NCBI GenBank assembly: GCA_012934845.2
Contig: WNNJ02003060.1
Location: 1-64,000, forward strand
Direction of reading: 5' to 3'
DNA: 64,000 nt
Source of the DNA: Pomphorhynchus laevis
Lineage: Eukaryota > Acanthocephala > Palaeacanthocephala > Echinorhynchida > Pomphorhynchidae
The notes beneath the pieces are model-generated. The model was not told the origin of the DNA. It ran no database searches and worked only from the letters and a program-made list of their open reading frames with translations. Numbering within the stretch: the stretch's first letter is position 1; each line of letters opens with the position of its first letter. Made by a program: the position numbers and the translations under genes. This document shows positions 47,705-55,699 of the stretch, in pieces.

Positions 47705-47955
47705 TAAACATTCACATGGTCGGTTTGCTAGATCGTGGAGGTTATCTCACATAATTTTAAATATTTGGAATTCGTTGCCAGACGACATTGCTGCTCTCTC
47801 AAACTATATGTTCAAATGAAAAGTTCGTAATTGGATAATGGATCCGACTATCAGATTGCACTTATTTCGGTATCATAGGAGTGAGCAACATTATTCTCTC
47901 TTTTTTCTTATCTGTCTAAAAAGCCCTAAGGCTAAGACATGTTGTGAATAATATT
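47705..47955 (+). pseudogene. LINE C 3' end, right of the Ty3 insertion
   Basis: It continues the LINE interrupted at 43702: HSHGRFARSWR, IWNSLPDDIAALSNYMFK and RNWIMDPTIRLH, the usual end of these RTs. The 3' UTR has an AGCC-CTAA-GGCT hairpin (about 47922-47933) and then TGTGAATAATATTTA. The element ends at about 47955, next to minisatellite M1. Confidence 0.75.
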
Positions 47956-47961
47956 TATTGT

Positions 47962-48049
47962 ACCCTAATTTTTTTATTATTGATCCCTAATTTCATTATT
48001 ATGAAGCCCTAATTTAATTATTATTAAAACATATTTTCATTATTATTTG
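47962..48049. repeat. 22-bp ATT-rich minisatellite M1, array 2
   Basis: Four units related to CCCTAATTTCATTATTATTG, directly upstream of the intact RLE-type element. Confidence 0.85.
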
Positions 48050-48225
48050 GTTTCTTATAAACATACATTTGAGATAAATAACATACAATTTAAAATTTAA
48101 TTCTGAGATTCGTTTGACACAAAGTGAAATTCTCTGATTGGAAATTCAAGTATCAACAAATTACAATTGAAATTCCTAGCTGCTAACTAACAAATACTTA
48201 CATTACTTACACTGAGGGAGTGGCA

Positions 48226-51200
48226 ATGCCTCGTGGCAAACCGTCTACAAGTAGACCATGCTGCTCTTGTAACACTGATGCAGCAAGATGCAAAGGTTGC
48301 CGGTGCGCAAAAGCAGGCTCGAACTGCATAAACTGCAGAGCTCCGAACTGTACTAGAAAGACGAAAACTGTATACAATGACCCTGTTCATCAACCTAGAG
48401 CAAATACTACCGATAAAGTGCTAGAAATGCATAATGCAACAAACGTCGATTCTATCGCCGAAGTCTCGAGCGCGTGTGCCTTGTCACCAATCAATTATGC
48501 TACCAATCAGAATCTATTTTGGAGCACTGGTTTTACGGAGGTAATAAAATGGATCCCAAATCATTTTGCGCTTCCCAAATGTGGCGCCAGTCAGAAATTT
48601 ATTGATCTTTTGAGTGAATGTTTCGAATATTTCAATCAGTCAAATGTATGCGCATACGATCCTCTAGTTCGATCTACTATGCTATGTCAACTGCTATTGC
48701 AGAGGCCGCCAACGCGGAAGGTTAACTTACTACGAAAAACCCTAGAAAGAAGATTAACATTACTCAAAGATTTGAAACTTGACGAACTTATGTCCGAAGC
48801 ATCCTACCTACAGAAATTGAGAAAGGATAACATTGAAAATAAAAAGCTACCAGAATCTTTCGTGATCGAGAAAATAGTTAAATTGATTAAATCTGGAAAA
48901 TACGGAAAGGCATCAAGGTTGCTAGACAAAGGACAACACTCAGGAGTTTTGGCTGCTGAAACAATAATTCAAGGCAAAACGGTACTCGAAAAATTAGAAG
49001 AACTCCACCCAAGAGCCTCTACGGTGAACGAAGAATACCTTCTGAAAGAAAATATGGCTGGTTGTGTAGATCATCACGACACAAGGTTTTTCGATATCAC
49101 ACCTGATGATATAATTAAAGCGTCCAAAAGTACCAAGGGATCTGCCGGGCCTTCGGGAGTATGTGCAGATGAGTGGCGTAAATTTCTAACAATACATGGA
49201 TTAGCCTCAAAACGTCTTGCCGCAGCAATATGCGGATTTGTAATAAAGATTTCAAGCGAAAAGTTAAATCCAGTAGCGTTACAAGCGTTCACAGTCAGTC
49301 GCCTTATACCGTTGGAAAAGCATAATGGGATTAGACCCATTGGAGTAGGAGAAGTATTGCGACGGATTGCGGGACGTACTGTGTTGTCACTTATTGGAAA
49401 AGATGTTAGGAGTGTATGTGGTTTTACGCAACTTTGTGCAGGCCAAAGATGTGGAACAGAGATTGCTATTCACACGATTCGAGATGCGTTTAGTCAATCT
49501 TCTGATGAATGCATCTTACTAATAGATGCAACCAATGCCTTTAATAACTGCAACCGAAAAATGACACTGGAAAATATGAAATTCATCTGTCCCGCAATGT
49601 CGACGATATTGCACAATACCTACATTCAACCTTCGATGCTGGTGGTGGATAACTCAATATTAAAATCAACAGAAGGTTTCATACAAGGAGACCCTCTCGC
49701 CATGGCAACACTCGCTGCAGCCTCGATGCCACTAATAGGAAAACTAAAACAAGTAGCTCCAAACGCTAAACATTGTTGGTACGCTGATGATGGAGCGTGC
49801 GTGGGCAAACCAAGCGATATAAATAAGGTATGGAAAGAGCTTAACCGAATAGGACCCGCGTTTGGATTCATAACAAATTCATCAAAATGTACCGTATTGA
49901 CAGGCAAAACCTGTAATATTGATTGTCTGGATGAACTCGCGGATGATGGTGTATATATTCGATGCGATGGAATCAAATACCTTGGGAGCATGATTGGGCT
50001 CGAACAATATGTTGAAACCGAGATAATCAACAAAGTAACGAATTGGTCAGGTCAAATAGAAAAGCTAAAACAGATTGCCGATAGAGACGCCTTCGCCGGA
50101 TACACTTTGCTAATCAAAGCTTTGCTACACAAATTTTCATACATTCTTAGAACATGTGAAGTAGCAGATTGTCTTCTAATACCTTTAAAGAATGCGATAC
50201 TTCATAATCTTTTGCCGGGAATGCTGGGAATCAACAGCCTCGACGATGAGTCAAGTAGAATAGTAGCTTTACCATGCAGATATGTTGGACTTGGTATAGT
50301 CGACTATACTCAAGAATGCAATAATGAATACGAGAAATCACGCATGATGTATAGGGCTAGTGTAGATAGAGACCACTCAGAAGTTCCCCTAGAAACGACT
50401 CAGCATAATGTAGTCAAGCAGATAAGAGAAATGAACATAATAAAGTTTAATAGAATGGTGACGGAGATAACTAGTAACTCTAAAAATGATTTAAAGACAA
50501 TTTTATGGAATGCCAGCATGAAAGGTGCCTACTCGTGGTTAACAGCAGGGTTTGTTGAGGGTTTGTTCATATCCTCCTTAGAATTCCACGACGCGATTTC
50601 AATAAGATACGAGTGGAAACCGAATCGCTATTTGGGTGAGTGTGCGTGTGGAGTGTCTCTAACAACAATACACGCACTTTCATGCAAGACAGGCTGTTTC
50701 AACTTCATACGTCACAACAGTGTCGCTAACGAGATTGTTAGAGTACTCAAGGAAACCTGTCGACTCGTATGTACAGAACCAGTATTGCTCCCGGTTCCAG
50801 ACACAGTCATTTTTGAATCTCAAGCCACATCACGGGAAAGAGACGCAAGATCAGACATAAGATGTACTGGCCTCTTCGGGAATCTGACGGAGCGGTCCTT
50901 TATGGACGTATGCGTTTTCAACAACCTAGCGCCGTCTTATTCCTTGGATACAATGAAGGATCCCTTCAAGTACCATGAAAATCGGAAGCAGGCAAAATAT
51001 ACAGAGCGGATTGCGAAAATAGAAAATGCTTCGTTTCACCCGCTGATTTTCTCAACTGTTGGTGGTATTGGAAAGATAGCGGACTCGATACTTAAGCGCA
51101 TATCTTCACTTAAAGCGAGCAACAACAACCTTTCATATCCCGATTTGATCCGTCAAGAAAGAGCCAGGATTTCACTCCTTATTATAAAATCCACATCGAT

Positions 51201-51264
51201 GGCTATGCGAAACAGGTATCAAGAACCAGGAACTCTAATTCACGATAAGGACGCACCACTCTAA
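48226..51264 (+). CDS. RLE-type retrotransposon protein: CXC-like domain, reverse transcriptase, endonuclease
   Basis: Intact 1012-residue ORF. The ATG at 48226 is the first after an in-frame stop at 48184. Residues 12-42 hold nine cysteines (CCSC, CKGCRC, C-x2-C, C), resembling the CXC/tesmin DNA-binding motif. The RT spans about 300-640: SAGPSG (306), RLIPLEKHNGIRPIGVGE, LLIDATNAFNNCNRK (D434), FIQGDPLAM (485-493), WYADDGA (YADD 519-522). The C-terminus has a Cys/His cluster (C806, C808, H816, C820, then RHN 829-831) and, by inference, a restriction-like endonuclease with D877 (RSDI), D894 (MDV) and K921/K924 in HENRKQAKY. This order is that of the R2/R4/NeSL group, which prime reverse transcription at a specific nick. 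The GDPLA signature sets it apart from R2. It is the only full-length open element protein in the window besides the edge-cut PLE. Confidence 0.88.
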   Translation: MPRGKPSTSRPCCSCNTDAARCKGCRCAKAGSNCINCRAPNCTRKTKTVYNDPVHQPRANTTDKVLEMHNATNVDSIAEVSSACALSPINYATNQNLFWSTGFTEVIKWIPNHFALPKCGASQKFIDLLSECFEYFNQSNVCAYDPLVRSTMLCQLLLQRPPTRKVNLLRKTLERRLTLLKDLKLDELMSEASYLQKLRKDNIENKKLPESFVIEKIVKLIKSGKYGKASRLLDKGQHSGVLAAETIIQGKTVLEKLEELHPRASTVNEEYLLKENMAGCVDHHDTRFFDITPDDIIKASKSTKGSAGPSGVCADEWRKFLTIHGLASKRLAAAICGFVIKISSEKLNPVALQAFTVSRLIPLEKHNGIRPIGVGEVLRRIAGRTVLSLIGKDVRSVCGFTQLCAGQRCGTEIAIHTIRDAFSQSSDECILLIDATNAFNNCNRKMTLENMKFICPAMSTILHNTYIQPSMLVVDNSILKSTEGFIQGDPLAMATLAAASMPLIGKLKQVAPNAKHCWYADDGACVGKPSDINKVWKELNRIGPAFGFITNSSKCTVLTGKTCNIDCLDELADDGVYIRCDGIKYLGSMIGLEQYVETEIINKVTNWSGQIEKLKQIADRDAFAGYTLLIKALLHKFSYILRTCEVADCLLIPLKNAILHNLLPGMLGINSLDDESSRIVALPCRYVGLGIVDYTQECNNEYEKSRMMYRASVDRDHSEVPLETTQHNVVKQIREMNIIKFNRMVTEITSNSKNDLKTILWNASMKGAYSWLTAGFVEGLFISSLEFHDAISIRYEWKPNRYLGECACGVSLTTIHALSCKTGCFNFIRHNSVANEIVRVLKETCRLVCTEPVLLPVPDTVIFESQATSRERDARSDIRCTGLFGNLTERSFMDVCVFNNLAPSYSLDTMKDPFKYHENRKQAKYTERIAKIENASFHPLIFSTVGGIGKIADSILKRISSLKASNNNLSYPDLIRQERARISLLIIKSTSMAMRNRYQEPGTLIHDKDAPL

Positions 51265-51444
51265 GTCGATTTGTACGATCAACTCCCTTTGAACTAAAAA
51301 ATCAGAATTTGAATTGCCACTTTGGACCCATTAGAGGGTAACCTTTAAGCTGTCTTATTTTTGAATAATTTATATTATTAAAAAAATTATATTAATTCTT
51401 TATTTATTATAAGTGTTCCAATTGGAGGTAGTACATTTAAGGTT

Positions 51445-51459
51445 GCCCGCAAATGGGCC
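51445..51459. other. GC-rich motif CCCGCAAATGGGCCC
   Basis: This 15-mer in the 3' UTR of the RLE-type element recurs exactly at 63170-63184, otherwise surrounded by AT-rich sequence. It may be a relic of a related 3' end. Confidence 0.6.
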
Positions 51460-51469
51460 CTGTATTATA

Positions 51470-51603
51470 CCAGTTTCATTATTATTGAACCCTAATTCTA
51501 TTATTATAGAGCCCTAAGTTCATTATTATTGAGTCATAGTTTCATTATTATTGAACCCTAATTTCATTATTATTGAGTACTTATTTCATTATTATAGATC
51601 CCT
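51470..51603. repeat. 22-bp ATT-rich minisatellite M1, array 3
   Basis: Six 22-bp units, consensus CCCTAATTTCATTATTATTG plus two bases, directly downstream of the intact RLE-type element. Confidence 0.88.
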
Positions 51604-53500
51604 ATAATGGAACTAATCAAGGTATTACTTCGACAGTGCCTATAATTACAAATTCGAAACCGAATGAGGATGGTGACGGCAGTGATTCGCTTAGCAAAAA
51701 GGCGTATTTTGATAAGAGAATAAGTCACATAGATCGCAATCATATATTAAATAGGGGCTGTAGCATACTTCTTTAGGGTTTAGATGAGTCATCAGCCTCT
51801 GGTGTACTGAACGGCTTGACGACGATATTGCTGATTTACGTGTGTTCTTTTCTAATTTGTTCGAAAAATGTGAGGAAGACGTCGCGTCGTCTATCGTAGT
51901 GAGACAGCTCTATAGGTTGGGTAAGAAGAATGATAGAGAACGATTGCTATAGGTCGTATTAGTATCGGCAGAACAAGCAAAGTGCCTGTTAGAACGCGGT
52001 TATTGACTGAAGGGTATAAAAATACGAATTTTACCTGATCTTTCTTTCGAAGACAGGCACAAATTGAAGAATATCATGGTGGAACTTCATGACAGGTTGC
52101 AAAACGGTGAATCGAATATGTACATTCGAAATTTTCGGGTTGTGAGGGGACGTCCTGTAGTTCGATGGATATCGATTAATCTTTCACTAGACGTGACAAC
52201 GCCATGATAGAACATATAGTGGATATATGTTGGAAAAGGAAGCTATTATCTAACTATTTATCCTTATCAATTACGAAGATTACTGAATTGTGCGATGATT
52301 AATATTCGTTTGAGTTGTCGTCATTCTGCGTCCATGGCACTCATTGTTCAATAGATATTTGCGTCCTATAAATATCGCCCTCAATCCACACACAGTTGGA
52401 TCTTTTGAAAAATCAGCTAAGATCATTCTGATCCACAAATTATTTCTTCCTTGCTGGAAATTTTTATCTTACTCAACTTAACTAGATTAGTAATAGTCGG
52501 TATTACTATAGTGTCAAAAACTGCGAGCTTGCTGAATTCTTATTGGCGGAACTTCTCCTGATCCAACATATTAATTAGTCAACATGTATATCGTCTCAAC
52601 CGGAGACAATATTACATATTGTGTTTACCAAGCACATTGAAGAAGTAATCAGAGTTGATTTTGAGTCTCCATTAGGAATCAGCGATCATTGCGTGATTTT
52701 AGTACAAATTGCTCACACTTTACAACGACGATCTAAGTGCCGTGGTGTGGGAAAGCGTAATTGGAGTTGAGTAAACGAGGAATATCTGCAACTCTATAGT
52801 CATCAGCTAAACTTCTGATCTGTCGATCTTCGAATTGGTGATAACTTATCGTTAGTGATGAGAAACCTCATAACCATTTTAGATACGTTTGGACCAATAA
52901 GAAGTAGGGTTTGTCTGACGACAACGCCACTGTGGTTCGACAATGAGCTAAAAACTACGATCAAAAAAGACAATGATTGTGGCAAATCTCCCACCCTCGC
53001 ATTCAAAATTGACCTGGTACAGTACCCGTCCAACTTTTAATCTAACTTATCAATATTTCCCATTAATGTCATTAAAGTTTAATCTAAACTCCATAAATTA
53101 AATAGCTTTGGCTCTACAGGACCAGATGGTATATCATCTTTTCTTTTGCGTACTTTGTCACTTATTATTGTGCCATGCCTTACGTCCCTATTTCATCGAA
53201 GTTTACAGAATTTGTGGATTCCTAATGATTGGAGTAGTGCAATTGTTGTGCCTATTCCAAAGAAGCAGTTGGCACTAACTTGTTCAGATTTTAGACCAAT
53301 TAGTCTTACTAGTGTTATTTCTAAAATTATGAAGAGTCTCATTGCGAAGAGAATACATGACCATCTAAAATTATATCAAATTCTTGATGATTATTAGCAC
53401 GGCTTCCGAACCGGTCGCTCGTACCTAACTAATCTGCTGAAGGCTCGCGAGCATTGGGTAGCTGCTCTTAGTTTGGGTTTTACGGTTTATATAATATTTT
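51604..53500 (+). mobile_element. LINE B relic with ORF1 tail and partial ORF2
   Basis: An ORF1 remnant runs from about 51610 to 52207: RQLYRLGKKNDRERLL, ILPDLSFEDRHKLKNIMVEL and SNMYIRNFRVVRGRPVVRW. Its end, CCATGATAG (52205-52213), again overlaps an ATG with a TGA. Endonuclease pieces follow poorly until GISDHCVILVQ (about 52680-52710). RT pieces are GPDGISSFLLR, IVVPIPKKQLALTCSDFRPI, TSVISKIMKSLIAKRIHDHL and HGFRTGRSYLTNLL (53110-53440). The copy stops before motif A. It is broken in many places and begins at the edge of minisatellite M1. Confidence 0.72.
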
Positions 53501-54617
53501 TGGGCACTGAATTTCTCACAGGATTCCGAAAGGAATGCGTTTATTAGCAATAGGCTAAAATTTCAGAAATTATATTCATACAAAGAAGGTATCGCTAGGG
53601 ATGTACCTTTGAACCCTGGGAGGTTTTGATCATATGTAAAAAATAACAAAACTCTTGTCACCACAATTAGCTCAATTCAAACGCCAGCTGAAACTGTAAC
53701 CTAACCATATTTTATCGCCCAACATTTAGCTGATATCTTCTCAGTGCAAGCTTCGATTACTGACAAAGATAGTGACTTCAGTTGGAAGTATGTTCTGGTT
53801 GCACATCAGTGTTGTGTTTGTCCACTAAGAGTTGATGAGGTGTTGAACGCGGTTATGAAGCTCGATCCGTTTGCATCTCAGGGATTAGGCAATATAACCC
53901 CCTTTTCTCGTCAAAGCCCTAGCGAACTTACTGTGCAATAGTTTAACTCTGTATTTCATATATAGTTTTGGCACATCTTGAATTACTGATAGTTGGAAAT
54001 GTACAATTGTGGTACCCATTCGCCAAAAGCATCCTGCTAGCTTTTGTGTGGACTTTCGGGCCATCAGTTTGACTAGTGCATTTTTCAAACTCTTAGAAAG
54101 ACTAATAGCTATTATAATCAATGATCATCTGAACTCTAATCATATATTGGTTGATTCTCAACATGGTTTCAAGATTGGACGTTAATGCCTAACAAATCTA
54201 CTAACTGCGCGTGAAAAATGGACATATGCTCTTAGTGCTGGGTTCTAGGTTCATACAGTCTTCCTTGACTTTTCGAAATCCTTTGATAGTGTGCCACATT
54301 ACGGCATATTCTCCTAACTGTATCACTATGGACTCTATTCGTCTATTTATAAGTGGTTCAGGCAATATATATCGAATAGATCTTTCAGAGTTTGTGTAGG
54401 ATGTGCGCTTTCTGACTAGGTGAATGTTAATTATGGAGTGCTCCAAGGATCAGTCCTTGGCCCACTGCTCTATATAATCCTTATGAATGATTTGCTAGTC
54501 CGCTTATCACGCTATCATCTTGCTTTTGCAGACGATTTAAAGATTTTGTCGATTATTAGAAGTCCGTCTGATCAAGTATCGTTACAAAATACTAGTTCAA
54601 ACTTTCTTGATAATTAA
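53501..54617 (+). pseudogene. Second LINE B relic: RT without its C-terminus
   Basis: It begins in the domain before the RT (KFQKLYSYKEGIARDVPLNP, FIAQHLADIFSVQ), then goes through VLNAVMKLDPFASQGL, CTIVVPIRQKHPAS, TSAFFKLLERLIAIIINDHL, QHGFKIGR, VFLDFSKSFDSVPHY (motif A), YGVLQGSVLGPLLYIILMND (motif B) and LAFADDLKIL (motif C, FADD). It is cut off at 54617, where the LINE A 5' monomers begin shortly after. It has many stops. Confidence 0.7.
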
Positions 54618-54638
54618 CTACATACAATCATACATTTC

Positions 54639-54734
54639 AGATCAATCCAGTTCCAGATCAATCCAGTTTCAGATCAATCAAGTTCCAGATCAATCAAGTT
54701 TCAGATCAATCCAGTTCCAGATCAATCCAGTTCC
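54639..54734 (+). repeat. 5' tandem monomers of LINE A, 6 x 16 bp
   Basis: Six units of AGATCAATCCAGTTCC lie 45 bp upstream of the ORF1 ATG at 54780. They can be aligned with the 20-bp monomers of the minus-strand copy (AGAT at one end, CAGTTCC at the other). Unit length differs by four bases. Confidence 0.85.
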
Positions 54735-54779
54735 GGAACAACCCAACAAATTTAACAGTTTTAGCACACAAAGACGTTA

Positions 54780-55019
54780 ATGGAAGGACGTAAGAAGACA
54801 GCTACGACCGACACCAACTGTGCTCAACTACAAGTACAATGCTCGACACACGACAGCAGCGTCTGGACTACAATCGCATGTGACAGCAGTAAGTCTAATG
54901 AAGACTTCCTATGCAGCTTTTGTGCCAACAAACTCGTACGCGACCTCTCCCATAAGAACATATTAACCTCCAACGTGTCCACTCAAACCACCCCTGTCGT
55001 TTCTGATATCCTTTGTTAA
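54780..55019 (+). pseudogene. LINE A ORF1, N-terminal part
   Basis: An ATG start 45 bp after the monomers gives MEGRKKTATTDTN. Then LQVQCSTHDSSVWTTIAC and DFLCSFCANK form the shared finger (one Cys replaced by Ser). The frame stops at 55019; the Ser/Thr/Pro-rich continuation is spread over other frames to about 55500, including KRFPSRDRCVIVTNITPL, the nucleic-acid-binding-like region. It is broken. Confidence 0.65.
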
Positions 55020-55699
55020 CCCACTTATCCTGTCACCACATGCACTTCTAATCCCACGTCTTCACTTCCCGACACCCCCGTATCTTTCCTTCTGTCTCGT
55101 TTCTCAATAAACTAGATCCCACAATCGAAATCACCTCCACCAACCTCCACAATCCTTCCACTCATAACCTTTCCTCACATCGCTCACCACCCTCTATATT
55201 ATTCAAATCCTCTTTGTCTTAAGCGGTTAAACCTACTCCGTTGATATCCTCAACTCGCAGCTCTCCTATAGTGATCTCAACAACTCACGTTACTCGACCT
55301 CCTTTACGGAAACGCTTTCCTTCTCGCGATCGTTGCGTCATCGTCACTAATATCACTCCTTTAACCTCTTTATCTCCACAAGCACTTCTCGACCACGATG
55401 TTTCCGCATTCGGATCCATCCTCTCGTCTCTCGGCGGATAAACCATCCTTTTACAACAACATCTCTCCTGTGACATTCATCCGCCTAAATAAATCTTCTC
55501 AATCTAATCCTTCCCAACCTCCTCTTCTAAAAAAATGTTTTCAAGCATCGCTCTCACGCATCTTATGCCCTCTCTCAACGATTCAAACTCATGTCCTCTT
55601 CAGCCACTCGCATTTTCCCCGATCACACCCCCTCGGAAATCGCTCAACTCTCATCTGCCCGCATGGAAAAACGCCGTCGTTAGGAAAACGGCAAAATAT

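Larger units (their letters stand above)
48050..51470 (+). mobile_element. RLE-type non-LTR retrotransposon, apparently complete
   Basis: A single-ORF element with a 176-bp 5' UTR, a 1012-codon ORF and a 3' UTR of about 205 bp that includes CCCGCAAATGGGCCC (51445-51459). It sits between two arrays of the same 22-bp repeat, so its ends can be placed at about 48050 and 51470. There is no poly(A) tail. It looks whole. Three other pieces of the family lie in the window (25641-30330 split, 33440-33657, 40381-42640). Confidence 0.8.

Noticed and set aside
49626-50033. Antisense frame of 135 codons
   Set aside because: It is a shadow of the RLE-type reverse transcriptase on the other strand.
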